Source: Actinomycetota bacterium (GTDB lineage Bacteria > Actinomycetota > Thermoleophilia > Gaiellales > Gaiellaceae). From it: DNA of 9,738 nucleotides. The position numbers and the translations under genes were made by a program. Within the stretch, counting starts at the first letter, position 1. Every line of letters begins with the position of its first letter. The stretch is taken from positions 1-9,738 of the forward strand of contig JACCZA010000090.1 of NCBI GenBank assembly GCA_013696185.1. Reading direction: 5' to 3'. Below, piece after piece: positions 1 through 6,362 of the stretch. The notes beneath the pieces are model-generated. The model ran no database searches. It worked only from the letters and a program-made list of their open reading frames with translations, and was not told where the DNA came from.

Positions 1-475
1 CCTCGGGGGTGCGGCCGCGAAAGGGGCCGCCGGAGGCGGTCAGGACGACGGAGTCGAGGGTCTCGGGCGGCCGTCCCTCGAGGCACTGGAAGACGGCGGA
101 GTGCTCGCTGTCGACGGGTAGTAGTCGCCCGCCCCCATGCTGCCACGCCGCGAGTGCCAGCTCGCCTGCTGCGACCAGGCTCTCCTTGTTCGCGAGCGCG
201 AGGTCGACGCCGTGCTCGAGCGCCCACAGGGTGGCCGGCAGGCCCGCGAAGCCGACGATCGCGTTGAGGACGAGGTCCGGGCTCGCGCGCTCGAGCAGCT
301 CAGCCGGATCCCCGCCGACCTGGACGTGGTCGACGCGGTGGGCTGCCGCGAGCTCGGCGAGGTCGGTCGACCCCGATGAGAGGGCGGCGACCTCGAGCTC
401 CGGGTGAGCGGCGATCACGTCGAGCGCCTGCCGTCCGATCGAGCCGGTTGCGCCGAGCACGGCGATTCGCTTCAC
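1..475 (-). CDS. dxr: 1-deoxy-D-xylulose 5-phosphate reductoisomerase, N-terminal part (runs off the window)
   Basis: Dxr (IspC) converts deoxyxylulose phosphate to methylerythritol phosphate with NADPH, the committed step of the MEP isoprenoid pathway in the cytoplasm. The first 158 residues are present; the rest lies beyond the left edge. Visible are the dinucleotide-binding start MKRIAVLGATGSIG (1-14), NAIVGFAGLP (71-80), LANKESLV (94-101), the metal and substrate motif PVDSEHSAVFQ (120-130, D122 and E124 being the expected metal ligands) and the start of the SGGPFR loop (148-153). The GTG start at 473-475 gives an N-terminus aligning directly with family members, and no other start lies close upstream. 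PVDSEH comes about 28 residues earlier than in E. coli Dxr, so the nucleotide-binding domain is unusually compact. The gene follows cdsA after 190 bases and probably has its own promoter. It feeds the polyprenyl pathway in which neighbouring uppS acts. The product call is very secure. Confidence 0.96.
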   Translation of the reverse strand, partial: MKRIAVLGATGSIGRQALDVIAAHPELEVAALSSGSTDLAELAAAHRVDHVQVGGDPAELLERASPDLVLNAIVGFAGLPATLWALEHGVDLALANKESLVAAGELALAAWQHGGGRLLPVDSEHSAVFQCLEGRPPETLDSVVLTASGGPFRGRTPE

Positions 476-487
476 CTCTGGAGTGTA
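476..487 (-). promoter_or_regulatory. Candidate -10 box for leaderless dxr transcription
   Basis: On the minus strand the hexamer TACACT (482-487) fits the TAnnnT pattern of sigma-70-type -10 boxes and ends six bases before the dxr GTG. A transcript begun at the usual distance would start at or next to the start codon, giving a leaderless mRNA, a common arrangement in actinobacteria. There is no well-spaced Shine-Dalgarno sequence; AGAGG only abuts the start. No clear -35 box is seen. The rest of the 190-base gap (476-665) holds no convincing gene or strong hairpin, only a ten-base direct repeat (617-626 and 644-653). Confidence 0.4.
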
Positions 488-665
488 GGGCTGCGGGGCC
501 GGCCCGGGCAGAGCCGCTCCTTGCCGTTGCCGACGGTCCCGCCTTCGCCGCAGCCTGCGGGAGGGCGAGCGTGCAGGCGACGATCAGGGGCGCACGCCTG
601 TCTTCGGGCGCACTCTCCGGCGGTGCAGACTCGATTCCTCTTCCCGGCGGTGCGGGCCTCTCTCT

Positions 666-1463
666 CTAGCCGTACCCGAGCGCGAGCACGACGTAGAGGG
701 CGGCGGGGGCCGCGAAGAGGAGCGAGTCGATCCTGTCGAGGATGCCACCGTGGCCGCCCAGCAGCCGCCCCGTGTCCTTCACCTGCACGTCCCGCTTGAG
801 GGCCGACTCGAAGAGATCGCCGATCGCCGCGGCCGCAGCGATCGCGCCGCCGAGGGCGAGCGAGCGCCAGCCCTCAAGGAACCCCTGGTCGTAGAGCGCG
901 AAGAAGCACACAGCGAGCGCGGCCGCCGTGCCGGCAGCCAGGCCCTCCCAGGTCTTGCCCGGCGAGACTCTCGGCGCGAGCTTGTGCCTGCCGACAAGGC
1001 GTCCCACGAAGAAGGCGAGCGTGTCCGCTGCCCAGACCGCGAGCAGGACCGTGAAGGCCGCCAGCCGGCCGTGCTCGGGCAGGTCGCGCAGGAGGATGAC
1101 GCAGGCGAGCCCGAGGCCGATCCAGCCCGTGCCGAGGATCGTCGAGCCGACGGCGATCGTCGCGGGCCGCCGGGTCGCCCCGAAGCCGTAGAGGGCGAAG
1201 GCGAGCGGAAAGGTGAGGAGAAAGCCGCCGAGGAGCCAGGAGGCACCGCCGAGCGCGGCGCCCGCCAGCACGGCGCTGGTGCCGAGGTAGGCAGCGAGCA
1301 CAAGCGGCCGCAGCTCCCGCGTCAGCTCGGCGAACTCGTGCAGGGCCATGAACGCCGCGACGGCGGCGAGGCCGAGCATCCAGAGGCCGCCGAGCCAGAC
1401 GGCCCCGAGCACGATCGGCGCGGCGACGACCGTGACGACGATGCGCGAGGCGAGGCCGCTCAC
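666..1463 (-). CDS. cdsA: Phosphatidate cytidylyltransferase (CDP-diacylglycerol synthase)
   Basis: CdsA joins CTP and phosphatidic acid to make CDP-diacylglycerol, the precursor of membrane phospholipids, in the cytoplasmic membrane. The 265-residue protein is very hydrophobic, with several membrane segments (for example around 8-40, 54-95, 101-125 and 135-157). It ends with the family signature: S220, K223-R224, K229-D230, then GGHGGILDRID (236-246), whose aspartates bind metal. SPGKTWEG (167-174) is a second conserved loop. Length and motifs are normal for the family. The GTG start at 1461-1463 overlaps the uppS TGA as GTGA, and its own ribosome binding site is weak, so translation is probably coupled to uppS. 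The order uppS-cdsA-dxr is widely conserved. Confidence 0.96.
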   Translation of the reverse strand: MSGLASRIVVTVVAAPIVLGAVWLGGLWMLGLAAVAAFMALHEFAELTRELRPLVLAAYLGTSAVLAGAALGGASWLLGGFLLTFPLAFALYGFGATRRPATIAVGSTILGTGWIGLGLACVILLRDLPEHGRLAAFTVLLAVWAADTLAFFVGRLVGRHKLAPRVSPGKTWEGLAAGTAAALAVCFFALYDQGFLEGWRSLALGGAIAAAAAIGDLFESALKRDVQVKDTGRLLGGHGGILDRIDSLLFAAPAALYVVLALGYG

Positions 1464-2200
1464 TGCCGCCCGCCGAAGCGGCGCCCGCGGCGCCCGTAGG
1501 CAGCGAGCGCCGCGCGGAGGTCGCGCTCCTCGAAGTCCGGCCAGTGCCGGTCGACGAACACGAGCTCCGCATAGGCGAGCTGCCAGAGCAGGAAGTTCGA
1601 GATGCGGTACTCCCCGGACGTGCGGATCACGAGATCGGGATCCGGCATCTCCGGCGCGTAGAGCCGGGAGGCGACTGCTTGCTCGTCGACCTCCCCCGGC
1701 TCGAGCCCCGCCGCGACGAGCCGCCGCGCCGCCTCGACGAGCTCTGCCCGGCCGCCGTAGTCGAAGGCGATCCAGAGCTGCAGCCGCGTGTTCCCGCTCG
1801 TCTCCGCCTCGAGCGCCTCCATCCTCGCCCTGAGCTCTTCGGGGGCGCGGTCGCGACGACCGATGAACCGGGTGCGCACGCCCTGACGGGCGAGATCGGG
1901 CAGCTCCCGCTCGATCGTCTCGCCGAAGATCTCCATCAGCGCCTCGACCTCGTCGACCGGCCGCGTCCAGTTCTCGGTCGAGAAGGCGTACACGGCGAGC
2001 GACTCGACGCCGAGCTCGAGTGCCGCCTCGACCGTGCGCCGCAGCGCGCGCGTGCCCTCCCGGTGGCCGGCCGCGACGGGCTGTCCTCGCTCACGGGCCC
2101 AGCGCCCGTTGCCGTCCATGATCACCGCGACGTTCCTGGGGATGTCAGGGGCGCCGATCCTCCCTGTCGAGGTCGCGGAGTCCGGCGACGCGTCGCTCAT
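1460..2200 (-). CDS. uppS: Isoprenyl (undecaprenyl) diphosphate synthase, cis-type
   Basis: UppS extends farnesyl diphosphate with isopentenyl diphosphate in cis to make the long polyprenyl diphosphate that becomes the lipid carrier for peptidoglycan and other wall polymers. The 246-residue protein has all the expected motifs: VIMDGNGRWA (26-35) with catalytic D29, FSTENWTRP (73-81), FDYGGR (146-151) and RTSGEYRISNFLLWQ (193-207), followed by E212, the expected magnesium ligand. The first 20 or so residues are a variable Ser/Asp-rich extension. The ATG at 2198-2200 is preceded by only a weak GACGGGAC ribosome binding site. Product chain length cannot be read from the sequence, so a decaprenyl or shorter product is possible. 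It lies 33 bases after frr and overlaps cdsA by four. Confidence 0.95.
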   Translation of the reverse strand: MSDASPDSATSTGRIGAPDIPRNVAVIMDGNGRWARERGQPVAAGHREGTRALRRTVEAALELGVESLAVYAFSTENWTRPVDEVEALMEIFGETIERELPDLARQGVRTRFIGRRDRAPEELRARMEALEAETSGNTRLQLWIAFDYGGRAELVEAARRLVAAGLEPGEVDEQAVASRLYAPEMPDPDLVIRTSGEYRISNFLLWQLAYAELVFVDRHWPDFEERDLRAALAAYGRRGRRFGGRQ

Positions 2201-2233
2201 GCCATGTCCCGTCGTCCGGCCCCTCGAGGGGGA

Positions 2234-2791
2234 TCAGACTTCGAGGATCTCGGCTTCTTTGTGCTTCAGGAGCTCGTCGATCGCCTTCACGTGCTGGTCC
2301 GTCAGCTTCTGCGCACGCTCCTCGGCGCGCCGCTCCTCGTCGTCGCCGATGTCGCCGTTCTGCACGAGCTCCTTCAGGTCGTGCATCAACTCGCGGCGGA
2401 TGTTCCGCACGGCGACCCGCCCCTCCTCGGCGTAGCGGCCGACCACCTTCACGAGCTCGCGCCGGCGCTCCTCGGTCAGCTGCGGGATCGGCAGGCGGAT
2501 CAGCTTGCCGTCGTTCGACGGGGTCAGGCCGAGGTCGGACTCCTGGATCGCCCGCTCGACTGCGCGCAGCGAGCTCGGGTCGAAGGGCTGCACCGTCAGC
2601 ATGCGCGGCTCGGGCGCGTTCACGGTGGCCAGCTGCTTGAGCGGCGTGCGCTGGCCGTAGTAGTCGATCTGGATGCGATCGAGCAGGGCCGTAGAGGCAC
2701 GCCCCGTGCGCACGCTGCTGAACTCCATCCGGGTGGCCTCGATCGACTTGTCCATGCGCCGGGTGGCGTCGTCGAACAGCTCACCGACCAT
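2234..2791 (-). CDS. frr: Ribosome recycling factor
   Basis: RRF works with EF-G to split the post-termination ribosome so its subunits can be reused. The 185 residues are exactly the usual length. The protein shows the standard layout: a long N-terminal helix with the FSSVRTGRAS motif (24-33), the beta domain with YYGQRTPLKQLATV (44-57) and PEPRMLTVQPFD (60-71), then the helical return, including LPIPQLTEERRRELVK (99-114) and VRNIRRE (127-133). The ATG at 2789-2791 lies inside the last codons of pyrH, an 11-base overlap, and has the best ribosome binding site of this block. rpsB-tsf-pyrH-frr is one of the most conserved bacterial gene orders. Confidence 0.97.
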   Translation of the reverse strand: MVGELFDDATRRMDKSIEATRMEFSSVRTGRASTALLDRIQIDYYGQRTPLKQLATVNAPEPRMLTVQPFDPSSLRAVERAIQESDLGLTPSNDGKLIRLPIPQLTEERRRELVKVVGRYAEEGRVAVRNIRRELMHDLKELVQNGDIGDDEERRAEERAQKLTDQHVKAIDELLKHKEAEILEV

Positions 2792-3569
2792 CGGGTCGAC
2801 CTCCTTCCTCGCCGGGAGTGGCGATGATCGTGCCGATCCGCCGCCCGCGCACGATCCGCTCGATGTTCCCGCTGCTGAGCGAGAAGACGTGGATCGGCAG
2901 GCCGTTGTCCATGCAGAGCGAGAGCGCCGTCGTGTCCATCACCTTGAGCCCACGCTCGATCGCCTGCAGATGGGTCAGCTCGGGCAGGAGCTCGGCGGAG
3001 GCGTCGAGGCGGGGGTCGCCGTCGTAGACGCCCTCCACGCCGTTCTTCCCCATCAGGATCGCGTCGGCCCCGATCTCGAGCGCGCGCAGGGCAGCCGCGG
3101 TGTCGGTGGTGAAGAATGGGTTGCCCGTGCCCGCCGCGAAGATCACGATCCGCCCCTTCTCGAGGTGTCTGATCGCGCGACGGCGGATGTACGGCTCGGC
3201 CACCTCGGAGACCTCGATCGCCGACTGGACGCGGGTGTGCGCCCCGAGGCGCTCGAGCCCGTCCTGCAGGGCGAGCGCGTTGAGCACGGTCGCGAGCATG
3301 CCGGCGTAGTCGGCAGTCGCTCGATCCATTCCCTCGGCCGCGGCGGCCATGCCCCGGTAGAGGTTGCCGGCGCCGACGACGACTGCGGTCTCGACGCCGC
3401 TTCGCTGGACGGCCACGAGCTCGCCCGCGATCGCCTCGACCGTCGGCCGGTCGAGGCCGAACGGCCGGTCGCCCATCAGCGCCTCGCCGGAGAGCTTGAC
3501 GAGGATGCGGCGGAAGACCGGCTCCCCGACGGGCGGCGGAGGCAGCGATACCCGGGGAGAGACGCTCAC
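2781..3569 (-). CDS. pyrH: UMP kinase
   Basis: PyrH phosphorylates UMP to UDP with ATP and belongs to the amino-acid kinase family, usually a cytoplasmic hexamer. With the GTG start at 3567-3569 the protein has 262 residues. Motifs in order: LVKLSGEALMGD (23-34), VVGAGNLYRG (64-73), DYAGMLATVLNALALQDGLE (87-106), GTGNPFFTTDTAAALRALE (147-165), GKNGVEGVYDGDP (174-186) and DTTALSLCMDNGLPIHVF (212-229). About 19 Pro-rich residues precede the conserved FRRILVKLSGE; other actinobacterial PyrH proteins also have extra N-terminal residues. The start forms a GTGA overlap with the tsf stop, has no clear ribosome binding site, and no ATG, GTG or TTG lies nearer the conserved core, so translation is probably coupled to tsf. 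Confidence 0.96.
   Translation of the reverse strand: MSVSPRVSLPPPPVGEPVFRRILVKLSGEALMGDRPFGLDRPTVEAIAGELVAVQRSGVETAVVVGAGNLYRGMAAAAEGMDRATADYAGMLATVLNALALQDGLERLGAHTRVQSAIEVSEVAEPYIRRRAIRHLEKGRIVIFAAGTGNPFFTTDTAAALRALEIGADAILMGKNGVEGVYDGDPRLDASAELLPELTHLQAIERGLKVMDTTALSLCMDNGLPIHVFSLSSGNIERIVRGRRIGTIIATPGEEGGRPDGR
2799..2806 (-). promoter_or_regulatory. Strong ribosome binding site for frr
   Basis: The minus strand reads AAGGAGGT seven bases before the frr ATG, a near-perfect match to the 16S rRNA tail. It lies inside the 3' end of pyrH, where it encodes part of the GEEGG tail, so that part of the PyrH C-terminus is shared with this signal. It indicates that frr can initiate efficiently on its own despite the overlap. 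Confidence 0.8.
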
Positions 3570-4372
3570 TCCGAGACCGAGTAGCGCACGAACTCCACGA
3601 GCTCCATCCCCTCCTGCTCGAGCGCACGCGCGACGGTCGACCCCGAGTCGTGGATCCACGCCTGGTCGAGCAGCACGCCGCCGGGATAGGCGCCGAAGAA
3701 GCGCTTGCCGAGCATGCCCTCGACGATCTTCTCGCGGGCCTGCTCCGGCTTCGACTGCACCTCGTCGGAGCCGAGGTAGACCGAGCGCTCGGCCTCGACG
3801 AGCTCTGCCGGGACGTCCTCGCGCCGCGCCCAAGACGGGGCGGCCGAGGCGACGTGCATCGCGAGCCGGCGCGCGGACTCCCCCGAGCCGCCACGCACCT
3901 TGACGAGCACGCCGATCTTCTTCGCGGGCGTGTGCACGTAGTGCCCGAAGTGCTCGCCGTCCCGCGCCTCGAGGCGCGCCGCTCCACGCACGACGACGTT
4001 CTCGCCGATCTTCGCGATCAGCGCCGTGCGCTCTGCCTCGAGCTCCTGGACGGCGTCCGCGCCGCCGCTCTCGACGACGTCGAGCACGCGCTCTGCGAAC
4101 GCGAGGAACTCCCCGGTGTTCGACACGGGCTCGGTCTCGCAGCCGACAGCCGCGATCGTGCCGACACTCGAGAGGGTGCGCAGGTCGACCTTGCCCTCGC
4201 TCGTCTCCCGCCCGGCGCGCTTGCCGGCCTGGGCCATGCCCCGCTCGCGCAGGAGCGTGCGGGCCGCGTCGAAGTCGCCCGCGGTCTCCTGGAGCGCCCG
4301 CTTGCAGTCCATCATTCCCGCGCCCGTCGCCTCGCGGAGCTCCTTCACCTGCTGGGCGCCGATCGCGCTCAT
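3566..4372 (-). CDS. tsf: Translation elongation factor Ts
   Basis: EF-Ts is the guanine nucleotide exchange factor that recycles EF-Tu after each delivery of aminoacyl-tRNA. The 268-residue protein starts with a UBA-like helical domain (about 5-45) carrying ATGAGMMDCKRAL (15-27). The core follows, with VGCETEPVSNTGEF (76-89), the EF-Tu contact region, and MHVASAAPSW (172-181). KPEQAREKIVEGMLGKRF (208-225) matches the conserved C-terminal EKIVEG module. The ATG at 4370-4372 overlaps the rpsB TGA as ATGA, with a GAGG five bases upstream. Size is typical for an actinobacterial EF-Ts. Confidence 0.96.
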   Translation of the reverse strand: MSAIGAQQVKELREATGAGMMDCKRALQETAGDFDAARTLLRERGMAQAGKRAGRETSEGKVDLRTLSSVGTIAAVGCETEPVSNTGEFLAFAERVLDVVESGGADAVQELEAERTALIAKIGENVVVRGAARLEARDGEHFGHYVHTPAKKIGVLVKVRGGSGESARRLAMHVASAAPSWARREDVPAELVEAERSVYLGSDEVQSKPEQAREKIVEGMLGKRFFGAYPGGVLLDQAWIHDSGSTVARALEQEGMELVEFVRYSVSE

Positions 4373-5292
4373 CCGGCCTCGCCGTCCGACTCGGGCTGGG
4401 GCTTCGCGGCTCCCTCGCCGGGCTCGCCGGCGGGCGGGGGCGTCTCCGCCTCCGGCACGGGCTCCGGCTCCACACGCGACTCGCCCTGACTGAGCACCTC
4501 GTACTCCGGGGCGGGCTCCGCGGGCGGCGCCTCCGCCTCCGAAGCGGGCGGCTCGCCCTCCGAAGCGGCGCCGTTCTGAGCGGCCGGCGCCTCGAACTCC
4601 TCCACCGTGGTGCGGGACTGACCGGCGGCGATCCCGTCGGCGAGAGCGCGCACGATCAGGCCGCACGAGCGGATCGCGTCGTCGTTCCCCGGAATCACGT
4701 AGTCGGCCTCGTCCGGATCGCAGTTCGTGTCGACGAGCGCGACGATCGGCACGTTCAGGCGCCGTGCCTCGCGGACGGCGAGTTGCTCCTTGCGCAGATC
4801 GACGATGAAGATCGCATCGGGCTGCCGGCGCATGTCCGCGACGCCGCCCAGGTTCGCCTCGAGCTTCTCCAGCTCGCCGAGCATCGTGATCCGCTCCTTG
4901 GCCGGCAGGAGCTCGAGCTGGCCCTCCTCCCGGAGGCGGCGCAGCTCGTGCAGGCGCGCGATCCGCTCCGACATCGTGCGCCAGTTCGTCAGGAGGCCGC
5001 CGAGCCAGCGGTGGTTGACGTAGGGCATGCCGACGCGGGAGGCCTGCTCGGCGACCGCGTCCTGGCTCTGCTTCTTCGTGCCGACGAAGAGCATGGAGCC
5101 GCCGCGGCTCGCGAGGTTGCGCGCGAAGTCGTGTGCCTCCTGCAGCAGGGCGAGCGTCTGCTGGAGGTCGATGATGTAGATGCCGCCGCGCTCCGTGAAG
5201 ATGAAGCGCTTCATCTTCGGGTTCCAGCGGCGCGTCTGGTGGCCGAAGTGGACTCCGGACTCCAGCAGGTCTCGCATGGAGACGACTGCCAT
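4369..5292 (-). CDS. rpsB: Ribosomal protein S2, with a long acidic C-terminal tail
   Basis: S2 is a late-assembling protein of the 30S subunit, needed for S1 binding and start-site selection. Residues 1 to about 229 are a full S2 core: LLESGVHFGHQTRRWNPKM (9-27), IYIIDLQQTL (38-47), HRWLGGLLTN (94-103) and the signature ALVDTNCDPDEADYVIPGND (185-204). After the core, residues 231-307 form a low-complexity tail rich in Glu, Pro and Ala, with about 20 acidic and 2 basic residues; E. coli S2 is 241 residues and lacks it. The ATG at 5290-5292 was chosen because AAAGGGG lies eight bases upstream and the core starts immediately. It is the first gene of its block and has its own leader. Confidence 0.97.
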   Translation of the reverse strand: MAVVSMRDLLESGVHFGHQTRRWNPKMKRFIFTERGGIYIIDLQQTLALLQEAHDFARNLASRGGSMLFVGTKKQSQDAVAEQASRVGMPYVNHRWLGGLLTNWRTMSERIARLHELRRLREEGQLELLPAKERITMLGELEKLEANLGGVADMRRQPDAIFIVDLRKEQLAVREARRLNVPIVALVDTNCDPDEADYVIPGNDDAIRSCGLIVRALADGIAAGQSRTTVEEFEAPAAQNGAASEGEPPASEAEAPPAEPAPEYEVLSQGESRVEPEPVPEAETPPPAGEPGEGAAKPQPESDGEAG

Positions 5293-5300
5293 GGGTACTG

Positions 5301-5307
5301 CCCCTTT
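5301..5307 (-). promoter_or_regulatory. Ribosome binding site for rpsB
   Basis: AAAGGGG on the minus strand lies eight bases before the rpsB ATG. It fixes this start over an in-frame upstream TTG at 5428-5430, which would add a 46-residue Pro-rich stretch unlike any S2 protein. Confidence 0.7.
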
Positions 5308-5379
5308 CGTTGGTTTGCGAGCTGCCTTGCTGGCCGGCGGGGCGTGGATGGAACCGGGGCGCGGGGGCACCGGCACCGC

Positions 5380-5407
5380 CACCCGCGGATGTCCGCCGGG
5401 ACGGGTG
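5380..5407 (-). other. Potential hairpin in the rpsB leader
   Basis: In the predicted rpsB 5' leader the arms GGGTG (5403-5407) and GCGGA (5392-5396, minus-strand sense) pair with TCCGC (5385-5389) and CACCC (5380-5384). This gives about nine or ten pairs interrupted by a six-base bulge on one side, with a very short loop. rpsB leaders are autoregulated by S2 in some bacteria, but I do not recognise this as a known S2 leader motif; GC-rich DNA forms such pairings by chance. Confidence 0.25.
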
Positions 5408-5420
5408 CGTGAACCCGGGC

Positions 5421-5426
5421 ATGATA
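5421..5426 (-). promoter_or_regulatory. Candidate -10 box of the rpsB promoter
   Basis: TATCAT on the minus strand (five of six matches to TATAAT) is the most AT-rich spot in the rluD-rpsB gap. It directly follows the hairpin after rluD and would give a rpsB leader of roughly 120 bases. No recognisable -35 box is present at 16-18 bases, so the call rests on position and the hexamer alone. Confidence 0.35.
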
Positions 5427-5436
5427 GCAATGCGCA

Positions 5437-5461
5437 CGAGCGATCCCGGCCGGGCCGCTCG
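5437..5461 (-). terminator. Candidate terminator hairpin after rluD
   Basis: CGAGCG and CGCTCG pair perfectly over six bases around a 13-base loop that contains a further CCC/GGG pairing. The hairpin starts eight bases after the rluD stop and ends before the candidate rpsB -10 box, where a block boundary is expected. There is no run of U after it, so it would be an actinobacterial-style terminator without a U tract, or simply a chance GC hairpin. Confidence 0.4.
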
Positions 5462-5468
5462 ACCTGCG

Positions 5469-6362
5469 TCAGCCGCGCGCCCGCTCCAGCGCCGCCTCGA
5501 GGTCTCCGGGCAGCGGCGAGAGCGCCTCGACGTTCTCGCCCGTGAACGGGTGCGAGAATGCGAGCCTCGTCGCGTGCAGGAACTGGCGACCGAGCTCGAG
5601 GTCGCCGGCGACGCCGTAGACGGGGTCGCCTGCGAGCGGGAGACCGATCGCCCCCAGGTGCACCCGGATCTGATGCGTCCTCCCCGTCTCGAGCCGCACA
5701 CGCAGGAGGGCGTGCTCGGCGAGGAGCTGCTCCAGCTCGAAGTGCGTCACCGCCTCGCGCGGCGTCTCGCTGTCGAGGGAGTGGCGCGTCGGATCGTTCC
5801 GATCGCGGCCGATCGGGGCCTCGATCCTGCCCCGGCGGGAGCGGGGCCGCCCGCGGACGAGGGCGAGGTACTCCCGCTCGAGCGCCCGGCGGCGGACGAG
5901 TGCCCGCAGACGCCGGTGCGCTTCCTCGGAGCGGGCCACGACGAGGAGGCCCGAGGTGTCGCGGTCGAGCCTGTGGACGATCCCCGGCCGCTCGGGGCTG
6001 TCCCCGCCTGCGATGTCGCGGGAGACGAGGCCGTGCACGAGCGTGCCCTCGGCGTGGCCGGCGCCGGGGTGGACGACCAGACCGGCGGGCTTGTCGACCA
6101 CGAGCAGGTGCTCGTCCTCGAAGGCGAGCCTGAGCTCCATCGCCTCCGCCCGGAGCTCGCTCGTCGCGGCAAGCGGCGGCTCGAGCTCGACCTCCTCGCC
6201 TCCGATCAGCCGGTAGCTCTTCGCACGCGCCTCGCCGTCGACCCGCACCTCGCCGGCGACGAGCAGCCGCTCGGCAGCGCCGCGCGTCCCCACCTCCGGC
6301 AGCTCGGCGAGGAAGCGGTCGAGCCGCCGGCCGGCGGCCGCTACGCCGACCTTGACCTTCAG
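5469..6362 (-). CDS. rluD: RluD-family 23S rRNA pseudouridine synthase
   Basis: Enzymes of this family turn uridines in 23S rRNA helix 69 (or related sites) into pseudouridine. The protein has an N-terminal S4 RNA-binding domain (about 11-60: RRLDRFLAELP, then LLVAGEVRVDG at 33-43). The RluA-type catalytic domain follows, with LVVDKPAGLVVHPG (87-100), the catalytic loop HRLDRDTSGLLV (130-141) with D133 as the expected nucleophile, and TGRTHQIRVHL near the C-terminus. With the proposed start it has 297 residues, normal for the family. No ATG, GTG or TTG lies between the end of lspA and the S4 domain; the next in-frame GTG (codon 24) would cut the S4 domain. A CTG at 6360-6362 forms a CTGA overlap with the lspA stop, like the other junctions here, and is my chosen start. 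lspA-rluD is a widespread pair. The exact target uridines are not readable from sequence. Confidence 0.92.
   Translation of the reverse strand: MKVKVGVAAAGRRLDRFLAELPEVGTRGAAERLLVAGEVRVDGEARAKSYRLIGGEEVELEPPLAATSELRAEAMELRLAFEDEHLLVVDKPAGLVVHPGAGHAEGTLVHGLVSRDIAGGDSPERPGIVHRLDRDTSGLLVVARSEEAHRRLRALVRRRALEREYLALVRGRPRSRRGRIEAPIGRDRNDPTRHSLDSETPREAVTHFELEQLLAEHALLRVRLETGRTHQIRVHLGAIGLPLAGDPVYGVAGDLELGRQFLHATRLAFSHPFTGENVEALSPLPGDLEAALERARG

Noticed and set aside
617..653. Ten-base direct repeat CCGGCGGTGC (617-626 and 644-653) in the cdsA-dxr gap
   Set aside because: Only two copies, short and GC-rich, with no further copies found nearby; chance is the simplest explanation.
2220..2231. Perfect 12-base palindrome CCCCTCGAGGGG in the frr-uppS gap
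   Set aside because: It has no loop to form a stable RNA hairpin and no U run, and CTCGAG is very common in this window, so it is weak as a terminator or operator.
1544..2827. A 427-codon open frame on the plus strand opposite uppS and frr
   Set aside because: Its translation is rich in Arg, Leu, Asp and Glu with no known motif, and it mirrors two certain genes. Long antisense frames arise by composition in DNA this GC-rich.
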